Below are positions 28,001 through 35,997 of a DNA stretch of 64,000 bases, piece after piece. The DNA is from Deltaproteobacteria bacterium (GTDB taxonomy: Bacteria; Myxococcota; Myxococcia; Myxococcales; 40CM-4-68-19). The first letter of the stretch is position 1; each line of letters opens with the position of its first letter. The position numbers were made by a program, and so were the translations under genes. The notes beneath the pieces are model-generated. The model searched no databases, was not told the origin of the DNA, and worked only from the letters and a program-made list of their open reading frames with translations. The stretch lies in NCBI GenBank assembly GCA_005879315.1, contig VBLC01000046.1, forward strand, positions 129,424-193,423. The letters run 5' to 3'.

Positions 28001-29143
28001 GCCAAGCCCGGCGCGCGGCCGCAGATGCAGCTCGCGCCGGCGCCGCTCGCGCCCGCGTCGGAGTTCCTCGAGGCCGACGCCAAGCTGGTCGCGGCAGGAG
28101 AGCCGCAGCCGGGCGAGCGGGCGCGGCGGCTGCTGGACGACGCGCTTGTGGCGCTGAAGTCGGCGGACAAGATCAAGCCCGAGGAGCTGGTCGCCAAGTT
28201 CCAGGCGGCCGCCGAGGAGTCGGGCGCTCCGGGAATTGCGCTCTTCGACTACGCGGTGGCGCTCGATCGCGCAGGCCGCGCAGAGGAGGCGGAGAGCGTC
28301 TACCGGAAGATCGCCAAGGGCGAGCTGGGCTATCGCGCTGCAGAGCGGCTGGTCTCGCTGGCGCTCTCGCGCGGCGATGTCCGGGCCGCGCGCCAGGCGC
28401 TCTCGATCGCCGACTCCGCCTTGGCCGGCGATGCGCGCGCGAAGACGCTGCGAGCCGAGCTGGAGCTGATGCTGGGCGACGCTCCTGCGGCGAGATCCGC
28501 ATTGAGGCTGTCTCTGGCCCAGCGCCCGAACGACGTTCGGGCCCTCTGCGCGCTTGCGCGAGCACATCTGGCCCAAGGGGACAGGGGCGCTGCGAGACTG
28601 TTCGCCGCGCGCGCCGCCCAGGTCGATCCGCACCATGCGCTTCCGCTCATCGTCAAGGCGGAGGTCGCGCGGGCGGAGAACGACCCTGCCGCCGAGTTGG
28701 CCGCGGCGCGCGCGGCGGCGGAGGTGGATGAGCGCTCGGCGCTGGCCGCGCTGGTCCTGGGCCGCGCGCTCTTCGAGCGCGGATTGACGGGCGACGCCGT
28801 CGATCAATTCGCCCGCGCCGCCGCGCTCGACGCCGGCTCCTATCCGGCCGCGCTCGCCCTCGGACAGGCGCTCGCGGCATCGGGCCGCACGCAGGAGGCC
28901 GAGCAGGCGCTCGCCCGTGCGGTCGCGCTCGCTCCCAAGGCCGCCCAGCCGCACCTCGACCTGGCCCGTCTGAAGCTGGATGGCGACAACGATGCCCAAG
29001 CCGCGCTGTCGGAGGCAAAACTTTTCCTCGCGTTGTCCACGCAGCCTCCGCCCCCAGGGCATCCGATCCACGCCTTGGTGCAGCGCTGCGAGGAGGCGCT
29101 CAAACAGCGGGCGCAGGCATCGGTCGTGCAACAGGGGAAGTAG
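25073..29143 (+). CDS. Giant exported TPR protein (GltD/GltE- or NfsD/NfsE-like)
   Basis: A 1356-aa protein with a short signal peptide (MLVLFIAAAIAQQ) followed by TPR and HEAT-like helices across nearly the whole length: AIARYRELLKKYPAAPRLDEALFFLADIL near residue 105, many ALYKAAWCRFNQG-type units, and a classic TPR block at the C-terminus (ARLFAARAAQVDPHHALPLIVKAE, AVDQFARAAALDAGSYPAALALG). Such a scaffold fits the large periplasmic TPR proteins of Glt/Nfs complexes. M. xanthus has separate D and E genes; here only one long gene lies between the C-like and F-like genes, so D and E may be merged or one is absent. Confidence 0.7.
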   Translation: MLVLFIAAAIAQQPARDKALLHPHVEQIVAEKEQEQEQTLRRLLSLGGSAEEQAEVTARLAAVLRARGLSLSIRAQAEADQGDEVSAGRDRATVAAVRAEAIARYRELLKKYPAAPRLDEALFFLADILQDSSRDQEAVAAARELVKKYPRSPWAPASHVFLGEHLFDQAKLAEALHEYRAAAEVPGDEVYPYALYKAAWCRFNQGAFVDAMKLLRRVVEVSAKAGDENKVHLAREARRDYVIAYARVGKPEAARDEFAQIFGAEAGRKMLEQYGKLLFETGRDPEAQLVHRQLLEIHGDIAAAALDRTRLLVLAQRSGRRTELLREAKLLTETFLRVKKNAAPGDEAFEEASRIAEETLRNLAVQIHNEARKTDLEETWAAARSLYSQYLTIFPDAPDAYELRFFYGELLYAQDDKGEAAGMYEAVVRQDMARNPPGRWLQKAAWSAVLSRDEFIRGDAKEKKDTGERRAQRPLTADEQKLAAACRLYLLALPEGPHAVEVAFKVGRLEYVSSDLPEAEKHLSWVALKHPEHELAEYAANLVLDISNLRKDWESVHRWAIKFLEDRKLTAHGTLANDLRRIEEESAYGISDSTGTDEKKAETLLAFAASHPKGELTDKALFGAAAALSRAGRVDDALAARARVWKETPASPLVPRALLSSASDHAAVGDVGEAAALLEKYAAGFQKQHALEKWLREHGKTRKAKSAPVYEETKAQTALHDAAFLREARGELRQALSDRALALQLWKKAADSDDELFAKAALRARLGEAARAAREFTAVAREAKAKPALELTALREAARQYARAGETGNAQWSWTELERVFKSLAPKAREKLTPDALAAAAEAHFALGTHAFDQFKRQQIQPPLMATLNRKVTLLQAVKRRAEETVAMRQAEPAVCALAQLGEAQILLGQAIAQSPFPPRLNGEQRKLYREMLEEKAQPLQVDARETLKSADEKARELGVTGSCAAKVSSLLEKVNAKPGARPQMQLAPAPLAPASEFLEADAKLVAAGEPQPGERARRLLDDALVALKSADKIKPEELVAKFQAAAEESGAPGIALFDYAVALDRAGRAEEAESVYRKIAKGELGYRAAERLVSLALSRGDVRAARQALSIADSALAGDARAKTLRAELELMLGDAPAARSALRLSLAQRPNDVRALCALARAHLAQGDRGAARLFAARAAQVDPHHALPLIVKAEVARAENDPAAELAAARAAAEVDERSALAALVLGRALFERGLTGDAVDQFARAAALDAGSYPAALALGQALAASGRTQEAEQALARAVALAPKAAQPHLDLARLKLDGDNDAQAALSEAKLFLALSTQPPPPGHPIHALVQRCEEALKQRAQASVVQQGK

Positions 29144-29209
29144 GCGGGCGTAGCCGCCACCGGCAGCAGGCGGGCGGGCGGCCGGAACCGGGTCGCGGGG
29201 GAGGGGGGA

Positions 29210-29476
29210 ATGCTCAAGAAGCTCTTGCTTGCGGCCGCCGCGGCAGCCTTTCTCGGGACCGGCGCCGCCGCTGCAGATGACGCAGGCAAGAAGCCGCCGA
29301 CCGCGCGGCCCCGCCGAACCGTCCTCCACTTCGGCGAAGACGACATCCGAGGCGACATCACCCGGCCGGATGGAGAGCTCGTCCAGGCCCCGCGCAAAGT
29401 TTCCGATCAGAGTCTCGTGCGCGTGCGCCGCTCCTTTCTCGACCGCGCCCTCGCCGCTCCCCTCCATGGACGCTGA
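29210..29476 (+). CDS. Small exported protein (GltF/NfsF-like position)
   Basis: An 88-aa protein preceded by a strong GGGGGAGGGGGG SD. Signal peptide MLKKLLLAAAAAAFLGTGAAAA, then the block VLHFGEDDIRGDITRPDGELV and SLVRVRRSFLDRAL. The phrase FGEDDIRGDxxRPDGEL looks like a strongly conserved surface. It sits between the giant TPR gene and the FHA gene, exactly where the small GltF/NfsF protein lies in the known systems. Periplasmic location is inferred. Confidence 0.65.
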   Translation: MLKKLLLAAAAAAFLGTGAAAADDAGKKPPTARPRRTVLHFGEDDIRGDITRPDGELVQAPRKVSDQSLVRVRRSFLDRALAAPLHGR

Positions 29477-29503
29477 TCAAACCCTCCTCATGGACGGCAA
29501 CCG

Positions 29504-31435
29504 ATGATTCCGATCGTTCTCAAGGTCTACGACGGCGGGAAGCTCAGGGCGTCCCGGTCCTTCCTTGCCGAGCGGATCCAGATGGGGAGTGGCCCAGCCG
29601 ACCTGGTGCTCGACGCGCCCTCGGTCGCGCCCAGCCACGCCGTGATCGAGATCGCGCAGGGAGGCGTCATCCTCCGCGCCGTCGGCGCCGCGCCCGTCTA
29701 CCTGAACGGCCAGCCCATCCTCGCGGCGCCGCTGCGCCACGGCGACCTCATCTCCATCGGTGAATTGCGCATCATGGTCGAGCTGCAGAAAGCCGCGCCG
29801 GCGTCATCGCCGATGAGGCGGCCGCGGCTGCAGCTCATCACCGGTTCGGGCGAGGAGCAGCCGAAGTTCGACTCCGCGCATGCCCAACCGTCGTTGCAGG
29901 TGGTACGCGAGGATGTCGCGCAGCCTTCCGCGCTGGGCGCCGAGAGCGACCAGGGCCTCCACGCGCGCGCCGAGAGCGACCTGGGCCTCCATGTGCTCGA
30001 GCCCGAGATGCCCGCGCCGGCGGCCGCGCCCGCAGTGGTGGAGAACGCCGCGCTGGCGCTGCCCGAAGAGGAGCCGCCGCCTCCGCCGGCGCAGGCTCTA
30101 CCTCCTCTTCCCGAGACGGCGACGCAGGGCGGCGAGTGCGCCGAGGTGGAGCTCTTCTGGCACGACACGCGGCTGAGCGTCTGGCAGCTGCAGCCGGGCG
30201 AGAAGTTCGTCGCTGGCACCGACCCTGGCTGCCACGCGCTGCTCTCCGGCGTCGACCGCGCAGTGGTGCTGCGCAGCGACGTCAACGGCTGGACGGTCGC
30301 GGTTCCGCGCCCGCTCTCCATCACTCTCGAAGAGGGTGGCCGCACGGTGGGCGGACCCGAGCTTCTCGTGCGCGGTCGCAGCCAGGCCGACGCGCAGGGC
30401 CTGGTGGTCCCGCTGCCGCAGCGGGCGGTCGCGCTGCTCTCCAGCGGCGAACTGGCGCTGCGCATCCGCCGTGTCCGCAGCGCCGCGCGCGCGGGCTCCG
30501 AGCGCACCGATTGGAAAGGCGTCCTGGTCGCCTCGCTGGCGGCCCTGGCGATGATGTTCGGACTCCGGCTCTGGTCCAACTCGGTGCCGGTCAAGACCGT
30601 CGGCGAGCCCGAGCTGATCAAGTCCCGCCCGCTGGCGGTGCGCAGCGTGATCAAGCCCGTCGAGGCGCCCATCAAGAAGACGGAGCAGAACCAGGGCCGC
30701 AAGGATCCCGGCCAGGCCGTCGCCCGCCACATGGGGCCGGAAGGCCAGGCCGGCACCAAGACCGCTCCGCGCAGGGATGCGCGCGCCGAGCGCAAGATGG
30801 ACGACCGGGCGCTCCTCGCCCAGACCGGACTGCTCAAGGCTCTCGGCGCGGGCAAAGGAACCAACGACGTCTTCGGCGTGGCGTTGGAGAAGGGCACCGT
30901 CGACGCCATGGGCCACCTCACCGGCCCGCGTGTGGGCGACGCTCGCGGCGACGGCGGCATGGGCCTCAAGTCGCTCGGCGGCAAGGGTGGCGGCGGCGAC
31001 GGCTCGGGCCTCGGCCTGGCGCGCATCGGCACCAACGGCATCGGCGGCGGCTTCGCCAACTACGGCGACGGCAAGGGCGGCCTGCACGGCAAGGAGGACG
31101 GCGACATCGGCCTCGGCCCCGGCAAGCCACAGGTGGTCGGACAGATCGACCCCGAGCTGATCCGCAAAGTCGTCCACGACCACCGCGCGCAGATCCGCAC
31201 CTGCTACGAGACGCAGCTCAACACCCGGCCGACGCTGGCGGGCAAGCTTGTCTCCGCCTGGACCATCGACCCGAGCGGCGTGGTCACCGAGGCCCACACG
31301 CAGGAGAGCACGCTGCACGACCATGCGGTCGAGCAGTGCGTGGCGAGCAAGATCAAGACCTGGCGCTTCCCCATCCCCAAGGGCGGCGGCGAGGTCTTCG
31401 TCACCTATCCCTTCATCTTCACGCCGGGAGGCTGA
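29504..31435 (+). CDS. FHA domain, transmembrane, TonB-like tail protein (GltG/NfsG-like)
   Basis: A 643-aa single-pass inner-membrane protein. The N-terminal cytoplasmic part is an FHA fold (residues about 20-90: GSGPADLVLDAPSVAPSHAVIEI, VYLNGQPI, HGDLISIGELRIMV), which in this family would read phospho-Thr. The membrane segment is near 338-356 (VLVASLAALAMMFGLRLW). The periplasmic part has a Pro/Lys-rich stretch, a Gly-rich region (about 480-530) and a C-terminal TonB-like domain (about 548-643: HRAQIRTCYETQL, CVASKIKTWRFP, VTYPFIFTPGG) like the AgmX/PglI tail. This layout matches GltG and NfsG, which span inner membrane to periplasm and may transmit force or signal. Four bases separate it from the H-like barrel gene. 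Confidence 0.82.
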   Translation: MIPIVLKVYDGGKLRASRSFLAERIQMGSGPADLVLDAPSVAPSHAVIEIAQGGVILRAVGAAPVYLNGQPILAAPLRHGDLISIGELRIMVELQKAAPASSPMRRPRLQLITGSGEEQPKFDSAHAQPSLQVVREDVAQPSALGAESDQGLHARAESDLGLHVLEPEMPAPAAAPAVVENAALALPEEEPPPPPAQALPPLPETATQGGECAEVELFWHDTRLSVWQLQPGEKFVAGTDPGCHALLSGVDRAVVLRSDVNGWTVAVPRPLSITLEEGGRTVGGPELLVRGRSQADAQGLVVPLPQRAVALLSSGELALRIRRVRSAARAGSERTDWKGVLVASLAALAMMFGLRLWSNSVPVKTVGEPELIKSRPLAVRSVIKPVEAPIKKTEQNQGRKDPGQAVARHMGPEGQAGTKTAPRRDARAERKMDDRALLAQTGLLKALGAGKGTNDVFGVALEKGTVDAMGHLTGPRVGDARGDGGMGLKSLGGKGGGGDGSGLGLARIGTNGIGGGFANYGDGKGGLHGKEDGDIGLGPGKPQVVGQIDPELIRKVVHDHRAQIRTCYETQLNTRPTLAGKLVSAWTIDPSGVVTEAHTQESTLHDHAVEQCVASKIKTWRFPIPKGGGEVFVTYPFIFTPGG

Positions 31436-31438
31436 TCG

Positions 31439-31900
31439 ATGCTGCTCGCTCTCTTCCTCGCTGCCGCGCAGCCCTGGCTGCAGATGGAGGCCGGCCCGAT
31501 GTTCCTGCGCAACGGCGGCGGCGGGCCTCTCTTGCGGGTTTCGGTGGGCCAGCAATTTGCCGAACGACTCGGCGGAGAGCTGTGGCTGACCGCCGGGCTG
31601 CAGGGCCCAGCCGGCGGAGCGCGGGGCGATAGCGCGGTCCTGGGCGGAGGCGCGGGCGGGCGCGTGCTCCTGCGCTCCTTCGGCGAAGAAGGCAAGCTGG
31701 GCCTCTGGGCGCGAGCCGGGGTGGGCTGGTCGGCGGCCGCGGCCGGCAACGACGGCCAGGGACCCTCGGCATTCGGCGGCGCGCTGCTCTCCTTCCAGCC
31801 GTTCATGAAACGATTCACCGTCGGCCTCGAGGCCGACGCGCTCGCCTTCCGCAGGAACGTCGGGTTCGCCGTCCTGCCCTCCCTGCGCTGCAGTTTCTAG
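31439..31900 (+). CDS. Third small outer-membrane barrel (GltH/NfsH-like position)
   Basis: A 153-aa protein with a short signal peptide (MLLALFLAAAQP) and eight or so amphipathic strands (LLRVSVGQQFAERLGGELWLTAGL, FTVGLEADALAFRRNVGF), ending in SLRCSF with a terminal Phe as expected for Bam-dependent barrels. It starts four bases after the FHA gene and closes the locus, as GltH/NfsH do. An odd Cys lies two residues before the end. Confidence 0.7.
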   Translation: MLLALFLAAAQPWLQMEAGPMFLRNGGGGPLLRVSVGQQFAERLGGELWLTAGLQGPAGGARGDSAVLGGGAGGRVLLRSFGEEGKLGLWARAGVGWSAAAAGNDGQGPSAFGGALLSFQPFMKRFTVGLEADALAFRRNVGFAVLPSLRCSF

Positions 31901-31939
31901 CTCTGCGAGGCCCGGGCCGGGGTGTATGCTGCGCCCCCG

Positions 31940-33013
31940 GTGATCGTCCACCCGCCCATCCCCTTGCCCGACCGGTGGTCGCTCGGCGACCTCGAGCGCT
32001 TGCGGCTCATCCTTCGCGGCGGCTCGGTGATCGAATGGCGCCGGCTGCACTTCCGCGACAAGGCGGAAGTGGACCGCTACCTCCGCCTCTGTCTCTTCGA
32101 GCCGGACGATCCCTTCGACCGCGCCCGCCTGCAGCGCATCCTCGACGAGGCAGTCGACTACCTGCGCACCACCTTCCGCTACGCGGTGGCCGAGGAGGTG
32201 GCCAATCCGCAGCAGCTCCAGGATCTGTTCCTGCTGGCCTCCGGCGTGGGCGATCCCAAGCTGCGTCGCATCGCCTGCCTCGTGCTCAAGGTGATGCACG
32301 TCGTCCACCACGTCGAGGCGCGAGGCCTCCTGCATCGGGCGCGCGTCAGCGAGGAAGAGCTCTGCCAGATGGTCACGCAGCGGGTCGACTCGGCCATCGC
32401 GCAGCTCCGCCGCGAGGGCCTGCCCATCATCGCCGCGGCGGGCAGCGTGAAGACCCGACACAGCGTCATCACCAAGCTTCTCGCCAAGAAGGAGACGCTG
32501 GCGGCGCAGATCTACGACCGGGTCCGCTATCTCGTCGTGACCGCCGACCGCGAGCACGTCCTGCCCGTCCTGGTGCGGCTCTGCGATCTGCTCATCCCGT
32601 TCAACTTCGTCGTCCCCGGGCAGTCGCAGAACACGCTCTTCTCCTTTCGCAAGCTGGTGCGCGAGTCGGCCCAGCTGCGTGCGCTCGCTCCGGAGCTGCA
32701 AGTCGGCCTGCATCTCGAGGAGCACGACCGGAAGAACGGTGGCACCAACGAGTTCTCCGGCAACTCCTACCGCGTGCTCAACTTCGTGGTGGATCTGCCG
32801 GTGCGCCTGCCCGACCATGTGGTCGAGGCGGGCGATGGCCGCATCGCCTTCTGCATGGTCGAGCTGCAACTGGTCGACCGCGACACCAGCGCCGGGAACG
32901 AGAAGGGCGAGAACGCTCACTCGCGCTACAAGAAGCGGCAGCTGCGCACCGTGCTGCGCCGGCTCTCGCGCGGACTCGTTCTGCCCAAGGGGATGAAGCC
33001 CGCACCCAGGTGA
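31940..33013 (+). CDS. Conserved myxobacterial protein of unknown function
   Basis: A 357-aa cytoplasmic-looking protein. I prefer GTG 31940 (MIVHPPIPLPDRW); the track start 31922 adds six residues. The N-terminal block WSLGDLERLRLILRGGSVIEWRRLHF and the central KVMHVVHHVEARGLLHRARVSEEEL recall the TIGR04552 family of myxobacteria (from memory, not searched). The C-terminus is basic (SRYKKRQLRTVLRRLSRGLVL). A RelA/SpoT-like or other nucleotide fold was considered because of KTRHSVITKLLAK but not supported. No function can be assigned. Confidence 0.75.
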   Translation: MIVHPPIPLPDRWSLGDLERLRLILRGGSVIEWRRLHFRDKAEVDRYLRLCLFEPDDPFDRARLQRILDEAVDYLRTTFRYAVAEEVANPQQLQDLFLLASGVGDPKLRRIACLVLKVMHVVHHVEARGLLHRARVSEEELCQMVTQRVDSAIAQLRREGLPIIAAAGSVKTRHSVITKLLAKKETLAAQIYDRVRYLVVTADREHVLPVLVRLCDLLIPFNFVVPGQSQNTLFSFRKLVRESAQLRALAPELQVGLHLEEHDRKNGGTNEFSGNSYRVLNFVVDLPVRLPDHVVEAGDGRIAFCMVELQLVDRDTSAGNEKGENAHSRYKKRQLRTVLRRLSRGLVLPKGMKPAPR

Positions 33014-33023
33014 GCGCTTGCAG

Positions 33024-33050
33024 TTGACGGGCGGGATTCTTCGCGATAGT
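33024..33050 (+). promoter_or_regulatory. Candidate promoter of tRNA-Cys
   Basis: TTGACG (33024-33029) and GATAGT (33045-33050) with a 15-base spacer, placed about 18 bases before the mature tRNA 5' end. The spacer is short, so confidence is moderate. Confidence 0.4.
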
Positions 33051-33067
33051 CGCGCAGGTCCCGCGAG

Positions 33068-33143
33068 GGCACCGTCGCCAAGTTGGTAAGGCAAGGGACT
33101 GCAAATCCCTCATACCCCGGTTCGAATCCGGGCGGTGCCTCCA
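33068..33143 (+). tRNA. tRNA-Cys (GCA)
   Basis: The acceptor arms GGCACCG and CGGTGCC pair perfectly, the anticodon loop reads CTGCAAA with anticodon GCA, and the T-arm has GGTTCGAATCC. The discriminator T and the CCA end are encoded (33140-33143). Length is 76 bases. The stop codon of the convergent histidine kinase begins at the very next base. Confidence 0.97.
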
Positions 33144-35804
33144 CTAAACGGAGATCTCGCGCAGACCCCGGGCGGCGATCGGCGTGCGCGGCAAGATGGC
33201 GTGGAACACGCTCCCTTGCCTCGGCGTGCTGCGAACTCCCACCGATCCCCCCTGGGCTTCGACGAGGCGCTTGGTGAACGCAAGACCGAGCCCGGTGCCG
33301 CCGTACTTCTTGTTGAACCCGGCGTCGAGCTGCTGGAATTCGACGAAGAGGCGGCGCAGGTCCTCCGGCTTGATGCCGACTCCGGAGTCCTGCACCTCCA
33401 GCAGGAACGCGTCCACCCCTTCCGGCCGCGCCCGGACCACGACCGATCCGTCCGGCGGTGTGAACTTGAGGGCGTTGGAGAGGTAGTTGTAGAGCACCTG
33501 CTTGAGGCGGGTCGGATCGGCGAGGACGGGCCCGACCGCTTCATCGACCTCCATGCGAACCTGGATGCGGCCGCTCACCGCCGCGGGTTCCAGGCTGGAG
33601 ATCACCTCACCCACGATTTCGGGAATGTCGATCGGCTCGGGGTGGAGAATCAGCTTGCCCGATTCGAGCTTCACCAGATCGAGCACGTCGTTGATCAGGC
33701 GCAGCAAGTGACGGCCGCCGCTGAGAACGTGACTGAGGAACTCGTCTTGCTTGAGCGAGAGGGGCCCCACCTCGCCGGACTGAACGAGCTCGGTGAAGCC
33801 GAGGATCGCATTGAGCGGGGTCCGCAACTCGTGCGACATGTTGGCGAGGAACTCGCTCTTCATCCGGGACGCCTCGAGCAAGCGGTGGTTCTCCGCCTCG
33901 GCCCGCTGCATCTTCAGCCGCTTGTCTTCCTCGGAGGCCGCCAGCGCCTTGGCCAGCTCGTCCGACCGTTTCTTCTCGGTGATGTCGCGCCCCGTGCCCC
34001 GATAGCCGCGGAAGGTGCCGTCCTCGACCACGATGGGCATTCCGCTGATGCTGAGGTACTGCATCTCTCCGTCCGCGCCGGTGTGACGGCACTCGAAATC
34101 GCGGAACGTCTTGCGGCCGGCCATGGCCGCCTTGAGCTCGTCCCAGGAACCCGACGCCGGCGTAGTGTCGGGCAACTCCCAGAGGGCCTTGCCGAGCGAG
34201 TTCTCGGCCGTGTAACCCGACTTGGCCTGGGCCGCGTCGGACAGGCTGATGAAGTGCAGGCCCGCGTCCTGCTCCCAGTACCAATCCGAGGACAGCTCGG
34301 TCAGGCTGCGGAAGCGCGCTTCGCTCTCGCGCACGGCCTGCTCGGCGCGGGCGCGTTTGGTCACGTCGGTGTAGATGCTGACGGCGCCAGTGCCTGGAAC
34401 CCGGTATCCTCTGATCTCGAGAATGGTTCCATCCGGGCGCTCGTGCTCGAAGTGATGCGCCTCGAAGCGGCGCGCTTGATCGACGAGCACCCGCACTTGC
34501 TCCTCGCCATCGCCGGGCCCGTAGTCACCTCTCCGCACGCCGTAGCGAATGAACTCTTCGAATGAGGTACCCGGCTTGCAGAGAGCTTCGGGGAAATCGA
34601 GCAGCTCGCCGAATCGACGATTCGTGGCGATCACTTTCAGATTGTCGTCCGCGATGCTGATTCCCTGGTCCATGTACTCGAAGGTCTTCTCCAGCACGTC
34701 CTTGCTCTGGCGCAGTCGGATGAGCAACACGCAGCCGGCGATGGCGAGGGCGAGACCGACCGCGAAGCCAGGCAGGACGCGCGGGAGCACGCTGAGGACG
34801 GTGACTTCGACCTCGCTCTGCGGAACGTGCGCCACGATCGTGCCCCGAAGCATGGGGAAACGGCGCGAGGCGGCCAGGTTCGCGACGTGGTTGGTCGGCG
34901 AGGTGGGGCGCCAGAAGACCTTGCGCTCGTCGCCCTGGATCTCTTGAAACGGGAACGGGATCACGTCGTTGATCAGCTCCGCGGTCCGTTCCTGGAACCG
35001 CCGGCTCGACAGCATGGCGCGCTTCGCCTCATCCGACAGGGGCACGCTCGGATGAAAGAGGAGTTTCGGGTTCTTGCTATGGGCGACGCGGATTCCGTAC
35101 TGATCGAAGAGGGCAGAGAAGCTGCCCCGCCCGGCCGTGTCGTTCGCGGCTCGCAGTACCGCCCACAGCGCCTCTGCGCGGACGGAGAGGAAATAAACGC
35201 CGACGACGAGCCCGGCGGCCGATCGCACCGGCGCCGCGAAATTCACGGACGGCGTGTTACCGGTTTCTGCGGAGCTGATGAAGACGTCGGAAGTCGCCTC
35301 GACGCCGATGAGCGCACTCTGGAACTCCGGCCGCTCGCCGAGGTTCTTTCCGAGGAGGGGCCGCTCCGTGGCCGCGATGACTCTTCCGGCGGGGTCGAGC
35401 AGGCCCAGGCCGCGGATGGCGGGGCCTTCGCCGCGAAACACGTCGAGGCGGTCCTCGATCGAGGGCAGACTGCTGCGCCGCATCGCGGGCGAGCGGGCGC
35501 AGAAGGCTACGATCGCCTGGTCCCGCGCCGCGCGCGAGGCCGCCGCCTGGTACCCGCCGTACATGGCCTCCAGCGTGTGGCCCACCTCGTCGACGCGCGC
35601 CTGCAGAACGGCGACGTTGGCCGAGCGCACCAGGGATCGTTCGCGCTGCAGGCCGAACCAGGTCACGAGCAGCGGCGGCAAGACCAGGCCGACGAGCAGG
35701 AAGGTCAACAGCTTGCGGTGCAATCGCCAACGGCGGAGATCGACCGGGGAGACGTGCTGCTCCTCTGCTCCCGGCCTGCTCTCTGGCACAGCGTTCTCGG
35801 CCAT
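33144..35804 (-). CDS. Hybrid-free sensor histidine kinase with Cache-like and PAS domains
   Basis: An 886-aa membrane kinase. The SD GGAGG lies eight bases before the ATG. The first membrane segment is near residues 33-52, an extracytoplasmic dCache-like sensor follows (about 55-335), and the second segment is near 343-365. Two PAS units follow (DQGISIADDNLKVIATNRRFGELLDF and LSSDWYWEQDAGLHFISLSD with a PAC tail), then HisKA with MSHELRTPLN (His about 658) and HATPase_c motifs NYLSNALKFT, VQDSGVGIKPEDL and GGTGLGLAFTKRLVEAQGG. No receiver domain and no response regulator gene lies nearby, so its partner is elsewhere. The signal is unknown. Confidence 0.92.
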   Translation of the reverse strand: MAENAVPESRPGAEEQHVSPVDLRRWRLHRKLLTFLLVGLVLPPLLVTWFGLQRERSLVRSANVAVLQARVDEVGHTLEAMYGGYQAAASRAARDQAIVAFCARSPAMRRSSLPSIEDRLDVFRGEGPAIRGLGLLDPAGRVIAATERPLLGKNLGERPEFQSALIGVEATSDVFISSAETGNTPSVNFAAPVRSAAGLVVGVYFLSVRAEALWAVLRAANDTAGRGSFSALFDQYGIRVAHSKNPKLLFHPSVPLSDEAKRAMLSSRRFQERTAELINDVIPFPFQEIQGDERKVFWRPTSPTNHVANLAASRRFPMLRGTIVAHVPQSEVEVTVLSVLPRVLPGFAVGLALAIAGCVLLIRLRQSKDVLEKTFEYMDQGISIADDNLKVIATNRRFGELLDFPEALCKPGTSFEEFIRYGVRRGDYGPGDGEEQVRVLVDQARRFEAHHFEHERPDGTILEIRGYRVPGTGAVSIYTDVTKRARAEQAVRESEARFRSLTELSSDWYWEQDAGLHFISLSDAAQAKSGYTAENSLGKALWELPDTTPASGSWDELKAAMAGRKTFRDFECRHTGADGEMQYLSISGMPIVVEDGTFRGYRGTGRDITEKKRSDELAKALAASEEDKRLKMQRAEAENHRLLEASRMKSEFLANMSHELRTPLNAILGFTELVQSGEVGPLSLKQDEFLSHVLSGGRHLLRLINDVLDLVKLESGKLILHPEPIDIPEIVGEVISSLEPAAVSGRIQVRMEVDEAVGPVLADPTRLKQVLYNYLSNALKFTPPDGSVVVRARPEGVDAFLLEVQDSGVGIKPEDLRRLFVEFQQLDAGFNKKYGGTGLGLAFTKRLVEAQGGSVGVRSTPRQGSVFHAILPRTPIAARGLREISV

Positions 35805-35977
35805 CGCGATCCTCCATCAGGTACTCAGCAAGCAGTGGGCCAAGCAGGCAACCGTACGAGACCGCTCGCCGCAGGAGGCGGCACGCTCTTGGCGCGCGCG
35901 GATAGGGAAAGGGCGCACAGCGCACGACAGGACTCTGGCGTCGGCACCATGGTGTCGGAGCAGGAGATGCGGACCGC

Positions 35978-35997
35978 GCCCGGCGCTGAGGCCGGGC
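35978..35997 (-). terminator. Hairpin directly after the hydrolase stop
   Basis: GCCCGGC and GCCGGGC form a 7-bp stem with a 6-base loop and touch the stop codon of the alpha/beta hydrolase gene. There is no T-tract, so it is at best a weak terminator or 3'-end stabiliser. The rest of the spacer 35805-35977 shows nothing recognisable beyond the kinase SD. Confidence 0.3.

Noticed and set aside
33068-33150. tRNA-Cys as an attachment site for an island
   Set aside because: The tRNA is intact and nothing downstream has an integrase or a repeated tRNA 3' end; the adjacent histidine kinase is an ordinary gene.
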